Of a stretch of 64,000 bases of DNA, positions 54,013 through 62,992 are shown piece by piece. Under the pieces are notes generated by a model. That model made no database searches. It was not told where the DNA came from and worked only from the letters and a program-made list of their open reading frames with translations. The DNA is from an uncultured Schlesneria sp. (GTDB taxonomy: Bacteria > Planctomycetota > Planctomycetia > Planctomycetales > Planctomycetaceae): the NCBI GenBank assembly GCA_903840265.1, contig CAIMFH010000010.1:1-64000 (forward strand), read 5' to 3'. The position numbers and the translations under genes were made by a program. How positions within the stretch are numbered: position 1 is the first letter of the stretch; every line of letters starts with the position of its first letter.

Positions 54013-54465
54013 TCAACCGCCAGCGGCGATCGCTTTGGGAAGATCGAGGGCAACTCCTTTTGAGGGAATTCGAATCTTGAGAGGAGACTTGCTTGGGATT
54101 TGATAGTCCTCGGGAACGATGTTGGTCGCCCCGACTTCATCCGGCTTTTCGTCACTCTTGAGGTCAGCTCCGGACGGCAATTCGAACTTCTTGCAGGTCA
54201 CGGCATATTCGCCAGCCTTCAGCTTGGCCGCGGAGGTGAATTCGAATCGTCCTTGCTCGTCTGTCCGAGCCATCGCCACAGGGATCGCTGGAGAGTCACT
54301 CGTCGACCAGAGAGTCAATTCGGCAAAGGAGGCCGACTTGCCACTCACTGTGATCAAGCCATCAGCCGTATACCCTGACTGTCCGAATCCGCAACCACCA
54401 ACGATCAGGATCGCCAAGGGGATGGAGTACGCGACACTTCGGCAAACCGAATAGAACAACTTCAT
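54013..54465 (-). CDS. Lipoprotein with carboxypeptidase-regulatory-like domain
   Basis: A 150-residue lipoprotein. The signal ends in a lipobox (LAILIVGGCGFGQSG, Cys acylated). The rest is one beta-sandwich: YTADGLITVSGKSASFAELT, RTDEQGRFEFTSAAKLKAGE, YAVTCKKFELPSG, SPLKIRIPSKG. This transthyretin-like/CNA-B pattern is common in small planctomycete lipoproteins sitting next to DUF1559 proteins. It lies 90 nt upstream of the DUF1559 gene and is likely co-transcribed. A structural or binding role is inferred. Confidence 0.88.
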   Translation of the reverse strand: MKLFYSVCRSVAYSIPLAILIVGGCGFGQSGYTADGLITVSGKSASFAELTLWSTSDSPAIPVAMARTDEQGRFEFTSAAKLKAGEYAVTCKKFELPSGADLKSDEKPDEVGATNIVPEDYQIPSKSPLKIRIPSKGVALDLPKAIAAGG

Positions 54466-54743
54466 GAGCACGACCCTGATCTAGAGAGAGGGGTTCAGAT
54501 TCCGGGGATCGCTGTCTCGGTGTGACGATCACTTGAACCGTTCAACGATTTGCGATGTCCAACGGAGTCAGATTCTGTCGTTCGACGCTGCCAGCCGCGA
54601 TGACACTTCGCGCTGATTTACGTAACAGTTTTCACAGCTTTTTGAAGCAATCTTCTTTTTCGTTGGATACACTCAAACCCACTCACCACAATATTCTCAG
54701 ACCTCGCAGGCCGATCTATCCTTTTTGGCGATCACCAAAGTAG

Positions 54744-55931
54744 ATGGCGAATTTCAACCAAAAACGGATTGCGTTGCTGGTGCAAACGTCGACCTCATGG
54801 AGCCGACAGGTCCTGGCTGGCGTGGCGGAACAAGCACTCGAGAAAGGTGTCTGCGAGTTCTGGATTGAGCCGCGAGGCTTCTATGAATCGATGACGCTTC
54901 CGCCAGACTGGGCCGGCGATGGTATTATCTGTCGATTAACCGATCAGCATCTCGTCGACGCTATCGAACGTCGTGGCCTACCCGCGGTGAATGTTTCCTG
55001 GCTGGGAACACATAGTCCCAAGATCCCCAAAGTGGTCTCAGATGAGGCCGCCTGCGGGAAGTTAGCCGCCGAGTTTCTGATCGAGCGTGGGTGGACCAAC
55101 TTTGGAGTCGTCGGCTATCCCCCGCGACTCAACTACTCCGGTCAGGTGGAACGCGCGTTCTGCGAACGTCTGGCGACCGAGGGCCATACAACTTCATCCT
55201 TCGAACATCAGTCTGATTTCGGCCAACTGAATATCGGCGATCAGCTCTCTTCGATCGCAGTCTGGCTGCTCTCATTGCCCAAGCCTGTGGCGATCCTGGT
55301 CTGGACAACGACGATCGGGCATGAAATCACGCTGACTTGCCGTAAGCTGCGTCTGTCCGTTCCTGATGACGTTGCCATCCTGGCCATCGAACTCGATCCA
55401 CTCATTTCATCTCTGGCCCCCACGCCGATTGCCTTCATCGATCAATCACCGCGTCAGGTCGGAGCGAGAGCTCTTGAGCTATTGTTGGATTTGATCGACG
55501 GAAACGCTCCGCCAGGTGAGCCGATCCTGATCCCTCCGCGGTGCATCGCCGAACGAACCTCTGTCGGGACAATCTTCGTTCAGGACACGATGGTCAGAAA
55601 CGCCGTCCAATTCATGCGAGATCGAATTGGCTTTCCGATTCAAGTCAACGATGTGGCCACCGCAGTCGCCACGTCGCGTCGTGTGCTGGAACAACGTTTC
55701 GAGAAAGCGTTGAAGTGCTCACCGGCCGAAGTCATCCGTCGCTCAAAGCTCACCCATGCCATGCACCTTCTCGGTGAAACGGCGCTCACGGTGAGCGAAG
55801 TCGCTCTGCGAACAGGATTTCTGCATACGGAAACGTTCCTGCGTTTTTTCAAGCGCGAAGCAGGAGTCACGCCGACAGAATTCCGTTCGAAGTCACCGAA
55901 GGTACGACAGAGAGCGTTTGAAGAGGACTAA
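54744..55931 (+). CDS. XylR-like LacI/AraC hybrid transcriptional regulator
   Basis: A 395-residue regulator. A LacI-type sugar-binding domain (RIALLVQTSTSWSRQVLAG... LAAEFLIERGWTNFGVVGYP... AILVWTTTIGHEITL) is fused to a C-terminal AraC HTH pair (VNDVATAVATSRRVLEQRFE, TVSEVALRTGFLHTETFLRF). This is the xylose-operon regulator layout. Divergent from the lipoprotein/DUF1559 genes across about 280 nt. Planctomycete genomes hold many such regulators, often near sulfatase or sugar genes; the effector is unknown. Confidence 0.92.
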   Translation: MANFNQKRIALLVQTSTSWSRQVLAGVAEQALEKGVCEFWIEPRGFYESMTLPPDWAGDGIICRLTDQHLVDAIERRGLPAVNVSWLGTHSPKIPKVVSDEAACGKLAAEFLIERGWTNFGVVGYPPRLNYSGQVERAFCERLATEGHTTSSFEHQSDFGQLNIGDQLSSIAVWLLSLPKPVAILVWTTTIGHEITLTCRKLRLSVPDDVAILAIELDPLISSLAPTPIAFIDQSPRQVGARALELLLDLIDGNAPPGEPILIPPRCIAERTSVGTIFVQDTMVRNAVQFMRDRIGFPIQVNDVATAVATSRRVLEQRFEKALKCSPAEVIRRSKLTHAMHLLGETALTVSEVALRTGFLHTETFLRFFKREAGVTPTEFRSKSPKVRQRAFEED

Positions 55932-56053
55932 CCGGCGATGCTCTAATCCGGGCGTGGCTCGTCACGCAAAGACCACGCCCTTCACGCAGCTTCAGGGACG
56001 TACCACTCTGCAAACACGTTGCTCATCTTACAAGCCTCTGCTACTTTCAAGCG

Positions 56054-56344
56054 ATGACATCAACTCGCATCAGTCAGCATATCAACGCACCACGTGCCGC
56101 AGTCTATCACACCCTGCTCGATCCACAGGCGATCGCCCACTGGCGAGTGCCCAACGGCATGACCTCCCATGTGCACGAATTCGACGCTCGTGAAGGAAGT
56201 TCGTTTCGAGTCTCACTCACATACACCACAGACGGTGCAGGTAAGACGACCGCACGCACGGACACTTACAACGAATATGGCTGGCAACAGTCGCTCAAGA
56301 AGCTGGCGACCCTCGTCGAGACAAAACAGGACATCTCAATCTAA
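56054..56344 (+). CDS. AHSA1/SRPBCC-domain protein, internally shortened
   Basis: A 96-residue reading frame with the normal N-terminal part of an AHSA1-like protein (ISQHINAPRAAVYHTLLDPQ, AIAHWRVPNGM, SSFRVSLTYTTDGAGKTTAR). Then, at TDTYN, it joins directly to the normal C-terminal helix (EYGWQQSLKKLATLVE). The family, as I recall it, is about 145-160 residues and has some 50 residues of beta-strands there. This looks like a clean in-frame deletion. The product is unlikely to fold normally and may be a decayed gene. No ribosome site is obvious. Confidence 0.7.
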   Translation: MTSTRISQHINAPRAAVYHTLLDPQAIAHWRVPNGMTSHVHEFDAREGSSFRVSLTYTTDGAGKTTARTDTYNEYGWQQSLKKLATLVETKQDISI

Positions 56345-56451
56345 CCACTTCCACTGGACCTCAGTAGAATATGCGGCGTAGAACATGCGACGTTGTGTCG
56401 GTAAGATACTGACGGCAATGGAGGCGAGAGGTAGTCAGGAGTAAGGTCATC

Positions 56452-56679
56452 ATGTCGACGGCTCGCGAAGAGATACTGAGAACGGCGATGGAGCTATCCG
56501 AGTCAGATCGTCTGCTGCTTGCGACGGAACTGATGGATACTGTTTCGGACGACTCGTCAGGTTGGTCGATCGACGATCCCGATCTACTTCAGGAACTCCA
56601 AACTCGAATGAACGACGGTCGCCCGGCCGTCTCGTGGAACGATGTCAAAGCACAGCTGGATGCGGATCTTCAGGCGTGA
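56452..56679 (+). CDS. Addiction-module antitoxin (TIGR02574-like)
   Basis: A 75-residue protein beginning MSTAREEILRTAMELSESDR, with LATELMDTVSDDSSGWSIDD and a C-terminal DGRPAVSWNDVKAQLDADLQ. This is the form of the short addiction-module components that accompany RelE/ParE toxins. The 3' end overlaps the toxin start (GTGA), as in functional modules. The antitoxin is intact although the toxin is interrupted. Confidence 0.85.
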   Translation: MSTAREEILRTAMELSESDRLLLATELMDTVSDDSSGWSIDDPDLLQELQTRMNDGRPAVSWNDVKAQLDADLQA

Positions 56680-56966
56680 TCGAGTTCCATCAACTCGCCC
56701 TGCAGGAGTTACGGCAGGCACAAGCATGGTATCGTGCAAGATCGCAGCAAGCGGCGGAACGTTTTTACTTAAAGGTTCAACGGGCAATCGAACGACTGCA
56801 GATCGATCCGTCCTCGCATGCCATGATTGGACGTGACTGCCATTAATTGCGGATTGCACGATTTCCGTTTGCGCTCATTTACCGCGTTCAATCTGACAGT
56901 CACATCTTCATCATCGCGGTTGCTCATAGCTCTCGTCGTCGAAGTTACTGGCGGAAGCGCAAGTGA
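56676..56966 (+). pseudogene. RelE/ParE-type toxin, interrupted by an in-frame stop
   Basis: A GTG start overlapping the antitoxin stop opens VIEFHQLALQELRQAQAWYR, typical for ParE/RelE toxins. The frame reaches codon 57, TAA (56844-56846), after HAMIGRDCH. Reading straight on gives LRIARFPFALIYRVQSDSH, IFIIAVAHSSRRRSYWRKR and a stop at 56964, precisely the missing C-terminal half of the family. The total would be 96 codons, the usual size. A single C-to-T change (CAA to TAA) would explain it. The toxin is likely inactive. Confidence 0.85.
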
Positions 56967-57020
56967 CCGAATTGGCCTACCAACAAGTTTTTATTTGTGA
57001 TTATCTAAAGGGACAAATTC

Positions 57021-58073
57021 GTGAAGCTGATTCGCTTCGTTGCCATAGTGGCCTGTTCGATTTCGCTCGCGGTCGGATGCTCGACTCCTTCAAGTCCTCC
57101 TACCACGCCAAAGCCACAGGAATCTGCCTCCAATCCAGAGTCCTCGACGACAGGCTCAACGCCGAATGTCCCCCGCGAACAATTGGACGCAGCCATCAAA
57201 CTGCTGGACCCGCTCGGGATTTCGTATGACGAATTGGGCGACGATGCGCCGCTGACGACTCCTCTACCGACCTTCTCAGGAGCCAACGGGGTCGGCGGCA
57301 CCGAGTTGAAAAAGCTGGTGGACCTCCCCTTCCCTTTCGCATTGCGATTGAACGAGACCAAGGTGACTGATGAGGACCTGAAGGAACTGGTAAAGCTCGA
57401 ACATCTGACGTACTTGAATCTCGGTGATTGCGATATCACAAACTCGGGAATTGAGAACCTGGCTGCTGTACCAAATCTCGAAGTTCTGTTCCTGGAGAAC
57501 ACCAAGATCACCAATGCAGGTGTTCCCGCTTTTGCAAAATTCAAACGATTGCGCGCGATCTGCTTGGACAAGACCGAAATCACGGACGCGGGACTGCAAA
57601 AGCTGGCAGACCTAAAGACTCTCGACACCCTCTATGTGAACGGAACAGAAATCACAAATGTCGGATTGGCGGCAATCGCCGAGTCTCACCCCAATCTTTC
57701 GGTTCTGTTTCTCGCTGGAACCGGAATCACGGATGATGGGCTGAAGTCCATTGCAACGTTGAAGCAACTGAAAACTCTCTACCTGACGGCAACCCAGATC
57801 TCGGACGCTGGCATGAGAGACCTGTCGACGCTACCAGCGCTCACAACATTGGATATCGGTGGAACTCCAATAGGCGACGCTGGTATCAAAGAGCTGACGG
57901 CGATCAAGACTTTATCATCGTTGCATCTGCATGGCACCCAAGCCACGGACGCTTCCTTCCGAGATCTTGCCGAGCTACCAGCCCTGTCAGAGTTATGGAT
58001 CTCCACATCGCTCGCCACTCCAGCCGGAATTGTCGTGTTCAAGTCGATTCGGCCCAATTGCGCTGTGCAGTGA
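57021..58073 (+). CDS. Leucine-rich-repeat lipoprotein
   Basis: A 350-residue protein with a GTG start, preceded by AAAGGGA seven bases away. The signal peptide ends in a lipobox (ACSISLAVGC, Cys at about residue 20). A Ser/Pro/Thr-rich linker comes next, then about nine 23-24-residue LRR units such as LTYLNLGDCDITNSGIENLA and LKTLYLTATQISDAGMRDLS. This is the GALA-type LRR family common in planctomycetes. It differs from the 4090 LRR protein in carrying a lipid anchor. Role likely binding at the cell surface; nothing catalytic is visible. Confidence 0.9.
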   Translation: MKLIRFVAIVACSISLAVGCSTPSSPPTTPKPQESASNPESSTTGSTPNVPREQLDAAIKLLDPLGISYDELGDDAPLTTPLPTFSGANGVGGTELKKLVDLPFPFALRLNETKVTDEDLKELVKLEHLTYLNLGDCDITNSGIENLAAVPNLEVLFLENTKITNAGVPAFAKFKRLRAICLDKTEITDAGLQKLADLKTLDTLYVNGTEITNVGLAAIAESHPNLSVLFLAGTGITDDGLKSIATLKQLKTLYLTATQISDAGMRDLSTLPALTTLDIGGTPIGDAGIKELTAIKTLSSLHLHGTQATDASFRDLAELPALSELWISTSLATPAGIVVFKSIRPNCAVQ

Positions 58074-58211
58074 TGATTCGCGATGTCTAAGGCATGGCTG
58101 GTGGCACGACACACTAGCTAGTGAGTAAGATTGCCGCCGCAAGTAGGTAGGGTGTGTTCCGAAGACTTCACGCACCTGACGTTCATCTCATTCCCAACCC
58201 GATCATTATCC

Positions 58212-59126
58212 ATGAAACTACTCGTCACCGCCTTCGCGTTACTGCTCGTTGCAAATGTCGCCCGAGCGGAAATCGGTATCATTTCGCCTGCCGATGCCAA
58301 TCAACTCATTCATAATACGGACGCCAGCCAGCGGCCCGTCGTGCTGGATACTCGCGGAGGCTACAAGGACTACTTCCGCGGCCACCTTCCCTCCGCGCAT
58401 CACCTCAACTTCGACACTCTTCGAGGTACCGAGAATGGCGTTCCCGTTCAGTATCTGCCTGATGACATCACGAAGGCATTACTGATTCGAGCCGGCATCG
58501 ATCGCAATCGTACGCATCTGATCTACGCGACGGGCGATGTTCTTCCCAACGATGAAATCCTCAGTGCCAGCATGGTCGCTTACGTGCTGGAAAAGTTCGG
58601 CGTGAAGGACATTCGTATCGTTGACGGTGGTCTTCCTGCTTGGAAACAGGCCAAGCTGCCCGTCACGCAGGAATACTTTGGCAATGCTCCGGGGACGCTG
58701 CCCGAAAGGGGAAACAAAGAGATCGCGATCGCCGTCGATGAACTGCTGGAACGAAAAGGAAAACCCGGCGTCGTGCTCGTCGATGCTCGCCCCCACAACG
58801 AATACCTCGGCGACGATGATATCTGGCTGCGAAAGGGACATATCCCGGGTGCGATCAGCTTCCACTGGGCGCGACTCATGGAGAAAGACAACACCCACAA
58901 GTTCAAGCCTTTCACGCAAGTGAAAGCCGAACTCGAAGCGGCCGGACTGGAACCAAACAAAGAGATCATCGTCTACTGTGGCACGTCTCGCGAAGGGAGC
59001 CTGCTGCGGTTCTACTTGAAGCACGTCGCGAAGTATCCCAACGTGCGGCTGTATGAAGGATCGTGGAAAGAATACGCATCCTTGAAGCAGCACGCTGCCG
59101 AAACGAAAGAGAACAAAGCCAAGTGA
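58212..59126 (+). CDS. Periplasmic sulfurtransferase (two-domain rhodanese)
   Basis: A 304-residue protein with a signal peptide (LLVTAFALLLVANVARAE). Two rhodanese domains: the N-terminal one (VVLDTRGGYKDYFRGHLPSA) lacks a catalytic Cys (TGDVLP at that position). The C-terminal one (VVLVDARPHNEYLGDDD...) carries the active-site Cys256 in VYCGTSREGSLLRFYL. It would transfer sulfane sulfur from thiosulfate or similar donors in the periplasm. The transporter gene follows after 10 nt, indicating one operon. Confidence 0.92.
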   Translation: MKLLVTAFALLLVANVARAEIGIISPADANQLIHNTDASQRPVVLDTRGGYKDYFRGHLPSAHHLNFDTLRGTENGVPVQYLPDDITKALLIRAGIDRNRTHLIYATGDVLPNDEILSASMVAYVLEKFGVKDIRIVDGGLPAWKQAKLPVTQEYFGNAPGTLPERGNKEIAIAVDELLERKGKPGVVLVDARPHNEYLGDDDIWLRKGHIPGAISFHWARLMEKDNTHKFKPFTQVKAELEAAGLEPNKEIIVYCGTSREGSLLRFYLKHVAKYPNVRLYEGSWKEYASLKQHAAETKENKAK

Positions 59127-59136
59127 GGTCGACCGC

Positions 59137-60093
59137 ATGCTGACCTCCATTCTGTTTCTCGCCGTCTGCTTCGTGGCCTTCACGAACGGAGCGAACGCCA
59201 ACTTTAAGGGTGTGGCTTCGCTTTACGGTAGCGGGACCACCACACTTCGCACGGCTCTATATTGGGGGACTGCGACGACATTCGCGGGGTCTCTAGCGGC
59301 GATGTTTCTGGCCGAGGGGATGCTCAAGAAATTCAGCGGTCGCGGCATCGTTCCCGATACGCTATTGCAGTCCCCCGAATTTCTAACTGCGGTCGCTATC
59401 GGGGCCGCGTTGACCAGCTTCCTCGCCACAAGACTCGGCTTCCCGGTCTCGACCACGCACGCTTTGGTGGGTGCGTTGTTAGGCGCGGGGCTGGCCGGAA
59501 GCGGTACCGAAGTCCAGTTTATGGCACTCGGGAAAAACTTCCTCTACCCCCTGTTCTTCAGTCCGATCGTGGCCGCCGTCTTAGGGGGGCTGACATACCT
59601 GATCTTAAGAACTTTGCGACTCGCTCCCGACCATCGCACTCGCACGCTAGATGTCCTGCACTACATCAGTGCCGGCGCAGCCAGCTTCGCCCGCGGCTTG
59701 AATGATACACCGAAGATGGTGGCACTATTGCTCGTCGTCCCCGGCTTCGACGCGCGCTGGGGAGGACTGGTCATCGCTATCGTGATCGCTCTCGGCGGCT
59801 TACTCGATGCCGATAAAGTCGCGGAAACGCTCGGCAAGAAGGTCACCGCGATGAACCCCGGCCAGGGCTTTGCCGCGAGTCTTGTGACGGCGGGCCTGGT
59901 CACCACCGCCAGCTTTCATAGTCTTCCCGTCAGCACAACCCATGTCAGCGTCGGTTCACTGCTCGGCATGGGAGTGACGACGGGCCAGGCGAAATGGCGG
60001 ACTATCGGAGAAATTCTGCTCGCCTGGGTCAGCACGGTCCCTTGCGGGGCGATCCTGGCGGCCATCGCTTATGGTGTGATTTCCTGGTTCTAA
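59137..60093 (+). CDS. PiT-family inorganic anion transporter
   Basis: A 318-residue protein with about nine helices and the duplicated PiT landmarks: FTNGANANFKGVASLYGSGT (N-terminal repeat) and RGLNDTPKMVALLLVV (C-terminal repeat), with VSTTHALVGALLG and VSTTHVSVGSLLG. Most family members import phosphate with sodium or protons. Bacillus CysP, from the same family, carries sulfate. The neighbouring rhodanese therefore hints that this one may handle sulfate or thiosulfate rather than phosphate; this is inference. Confidence 0.92.
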   Translation: MLTSILFLAVCFVAFTNGANANFKGVASLYGSGTTTLRTALYWGTATTFAGSLAAMFLAEGMLKKFSGRGIVPDTLLQSPEFLTAVAIGAALTSFLATRLGFPVSTTHALVGALLGAGLAGSGTEVQFMALGKNFLYPLFFSPIVAAVLGGLTYLILRTLRLAPDHRTRTLDVLHYISAGAASFARGLNDTPKMVALLLVVPGFDARWGGLVIAIVIALGGLLDADKVAETLGKKVTAMNPGQGFAASLVTAGLVTTASFHSLPVSTTHVSVGSLLGMGVTTGQAKWRTIGEILLAWVSTVPCGAILAAIAYGVISWF

Positions 60094-60114
60094 CGACGCG
60101 AGGTTGCACGAGAG

Positions 60115-60546
60115 ATGGTTGAGACCAATGAGCAACAAATTCGCATCCTGGCGGAGCAGGAAATCGATCCACGTCTTGAACTGGCGGTGTTCACGACCCA
60201 GCTCGCGTTGGATCGCACACAACTCTCCTGGGTGCGCACGGCGTTCACATTCATGTCAGCCGGCCTGGCCCTGGATAAAGGGGCCGAGGCGATGCATCGG
60301 GCCAGTGTCCTGGCGGGAACAAATTGGGTCCGGAGCAGTCATGCCATTGCTGTCGTTCTGACATCGGCCGCAACAGTTTCGCTGCTGCTCGCAACATATG
60401 CCTACTGCCGTGAGGCTCATCGTCTAGGACAGCTCAAGAACACCACCGTCTGGGTTCCTCCGGTGCTGTTCTTGTCGCTACTGGTAATTTGCCTCGGCGG
60501 TACCTTGTCCACGCTCTTACTGATCTGGCATCGATTGGAACCGTGA
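60115..60546 (+). CDS. DUF202-family membrane protein
   Basis: 143 residues with the DUF202/YidH motif FTTQLALDRTQLSWVRTAFTFMSAGLAL and three hydrophobic segments (the later ones AIAVVLTSAATVSLLLATYA and VWVPPVLFLSLLVICLGGTL). It starts 22 nt after the transporter on the same strand and probably shares the transcript. Function in bacteria is unknown; related domains occur in eukaryotic polyphosphate-handling VTC complexes, an interesting link given the neighbouring phosphate-type transporter, though nothing here proves it. Confidence 0.85.
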   Translation: MVETNEQQIRILAEQEIDPRLELAVFTTQLALDRTQLSWVRTAFTFMSAGLALDKGAEAMHRASVLAGTNWVRSSHAIAVVLTSAATVSLLLATYAYCREAHRLGQLKNTTVWVPPVLFLSLLVICLGGTLSTLLLIWHRLEP

Positions 60547-60649
60547 TGCAAATGGTGGCGAATTGGCTGAGACAACAACCACTCGTTTCAAACGATGGAA
60601 CATCATTGCATGACCCATGCCGAGACGCGACACGTAAGTGCTACACGCG

Positions 60650-62848
60650 CTAATCGATTTCGACTTGCGTTGAGGCAGCCGCCTTGAGGAGCTTCGCGTC
60701 TTCCCGATCTAGAGGTGGAGTGCGGGGTGCATAAAATAGCTCATGAAATCGTGAGTCACGATGATAGAGCAACTGGCAGCGCCGCCAGTCCGACAATTGA
60801 TGCTCCAAAATCTGCGCAACAGTCGGAAATTGCTCCACAACGTTTTCCGGCTCAGACATATCTGTAGGGCGCAAATACAATTCAGCGGAGTATTGTTCAT
60901 GGCGGCGCACAAGCTTCCAGCCGGTTCCGGAAATGACGGCGTCTGCCCCAACACCACCCGCTCGACTTGTAACAAACACCAGTCGGCGTTCATCGGCAGG
61001 CCGTTCCTCGCTGAAGAGATCAATACCCTGAAACGAGCTCGGAATCTTCTTTCCGACTGCGGCGACCAATGTGGGAGCGATGTCGATAGCCTGCGCGAGA
61101 TATTGGCTTCGCGTGGCAGCAATCAGGTCGGGGCTGTGAAAGATCAGTGGGACATGACAAACCGTCTCCAAAAGGGATTGCCCGTGACCATATTCGCCAA
61201 CCTCTCCCATCGATTCTCCGTGATCTCCGGTAATCACAATGATCGTATGGTTTAGTGCTTTCAATGCAATCAATTGATCAACGACTTCGCCAATCCGCTG
61301 ATCCACATAATTCATCGCATTGAAGTAAGCGTTGCGAATTGTCGCGACTCGATCAGGATCCCACCTTGTAAGAGATGTCTCTAGTCCAAAATCACTTGGC
61401 TGAAAAGGGCCTTGCTGGCCGCCAGGCAGCTGATACGGAAAATGCGAAGCCTGAAAGTTGATCACAGTCATCCAGGGATTTTTCGCAACTTCCTGCTGAG
61501 TGATCCATGCAATTGCGGCCGTAGCGGTCATACGATCATCAAGCTTGCCGGCCACCCCTGTCATTTCGACCCATTTTTTGAATCCTCGATCACCCACTGG
61601 AACAAACGAACTTTTCGGATCGCTGCGTGAGTCGAACATGACGTCTAACGAAGCACTATCGTAAAACAGATGCATGTTACTCCATGCCTCATTTTGCGAT
61701 GAAAACATCGAAGTTGAATATCCGTGCCCCTTCAGAGCGTCCCAAAGCAGCACCTTTGGCCACGGCACAACTCTTTTGTAAAAGTACTGTCCCTCGGTCC
61801 TTAACGGGTAGAGAGAAGAGACAATACACGGATCTGAATAGTCAGAGTGGACGCTCTGCAAGTAAGCGCGGTCGAACGAAGTCCCTGATCGCCGCAGCCG
61901 ATTTATGTTGGGCGTTACCTCCACTTCTTGATGTGTTACACCTGGAACATCCGCTCTAAGTGATTCAACAACTATCACGATGATGTTCGAGGGGCGTGAC
62001 TCGCCCGCGGCGTTTGCTTGCTGAGAAGGCGCGTCGTCTACCACCGATCGAGGAACAAGCAGTGTCGGGGATATCGTTCCGTTGACAAAAGAGACCTCCC
62101 GTGCGATGGCTCTGCTGAACCAACCCACCATGGGATTTGCTCTTTTGGTCAACTCGTACGAGAGAAGGGGCACCCCAGAATCGCGGAAGGAACTTACTCG
62201 ACGTTGTTGGTCCGACGTGCTGTTACTCTGGATCGTCTCGTCTGGCGTGATAATGGAGGGCAACAACAAGAAACTGAAAAATATCCAAGTCCATATCACC
62301 GCGGGAACGGGATCCTCCGCAGTGCTTGTTGTCCATTCATCGCGATTCGCTGCGACGACGGCGACACCACAAATTCCTACAGAGGCGGGAAGTAACAGCG
62401 CTGCTTCCCACAACAAGTGCCTCTCAGTCTGTCGTGCGTACTCATACAGCATTTCCCGATTCACGTACATGAAATAAAATACGTCACCATCGGGAAAGAC
62501 ACCTGTTCTCAGATAAAACCTCCAACTTATCAAATACATGTAAACGAACGTGGACATGGCGATGAAGCCAGCAATTCCCGGTAGCAGCTTGAGATGCCCG
62601 TCCGCAGCTTGACCCAAAAGATGGATGCCTCGAACCATCCAATAGCACCACCATCTAGCAGTGCACCAGAATAGAAGCGGAACGAGAAGCGGTACGAATC
62701 CGAATATCCCAGCTGCGATCGAAGTCGTGGAGTCACGCGTCCGCCACATCAAGATTGACTCGCACGCGACGCAAAGAGCGCAGCATTTGCTGAACTGCCA
62801 CACGTGAGGCGAGGTGAACCAATTACCACAATAACGCCAGACGTTCAT
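60650..62848 (-). CDS. LTA-synthase-like membrane sulfatase-fold enzyme
   Basis: A 732-residue protein with about five N-terminal helices (for example AAGIFGFVPLLVPLLFWCTA, LPGIAGFIAMSTFVYMYLIS, VIWTWIFFSFLLLPSIITP). An exported alkaline-phosphatase-fold domain follows: NIIVIVVESLRADVPG (metal Glu), QSVHSDYSDPCIVSSLYPLR (nucleophile region, where I see Ser in place of Thr), HTIIVITGDHGESMGEVGEY (metal Asp-His). This is the layout of phosphoglycerol or lipoteichoic-acid-type transferases. The second such enzyme in the window after 8727-10886. Substrate unknown. Confidence 0.88.
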   Translation of the reverse strand: MNVWRYCGNWFTSPHVWQFSKCCALCVACESILMWRTRDSTTSIAAGIFGFVPLLVPLLFWCTARWWCYWMVRGIHLLGQAADGHLKLLPGIAGFIAMSTFVYMYLISWRFYLRTGVFPDGDVFYFMYVNREMLYEYARQTERHLLWEAALLLPASVGICGVAVVAANRDEWTTSTAEDPVPAVIWTWIFFSFLLLPSIITPDETIQSNSTSDQQRRVSSFRDSGVPLLSYELTKRANPMVGWFSRAIAREVSFVNGTISPTLLVPRSVVDDAPSQQANAAGESRPSNIIVIVVESLRADVPGVTHQEVEVTPNINRLRRSGTSFDRAYLQSVHSDYSDPCIVSSLYPLRTEGQYFYKRVVPWPKVLLWDALKGHGYSTSMFSSQNEAWSNMHLFYDSASLDVMFDSRSDPKSSFVPVGDRGFKKWVEMTGVAGKLDDRMTATAAIAWITQQEVAKNPWMTVINFQASHFPYQLPGGQQGPFQPSDFGLETSLTRWDPDRVATIRNAYFNAMNYVDQRIGEVVDQLIALKALNHTIIVITGDHGESMGEVGEYGHGQSLLETVCHVPLIFHSPDLIAATRSQYLAQAIDIAPTLVAAVGKKIPSSFQGIDLFSEERPADERRLVFVTSRAGGVGADAVISGTGWKLVRRHEQYSAELYLRPTDMSEPENVVEQFPTVAQILEHQLSDWRRCQLLYHRDSRFHELFYAPRTPPLDREDAKLLKAAASTQVEID

Positions 62849-62927
62849 TTCGCGCGGCCTAAATTAACTTACGGACCATCATCTCGCATACGAGAGGGCG
62901 TCGGCGATACATAGTCTAACACGGCAC

Positions 62928-62959
62928 GCAGGCACGACCTTTGTTGAGGCCGTGCCTGC
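62928..62959. terminator. Hairpin downstream of a minus-strand small protein
   Basis: GCAGGCACGACC and GGCCGTGCCTGC pair over 11 of 12 positions across an eight-base loop. It lies 34 nt past the stop of the 62993 gene in its transcription direction. No strong U-tract is present, so it may be an RNA-stabilising or factor-dependent end. Confidence 0.55.
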
Positions 62960-62992
62960 ATTGCGGCGAAGGTGCTGTTCACCACCTTGGAG

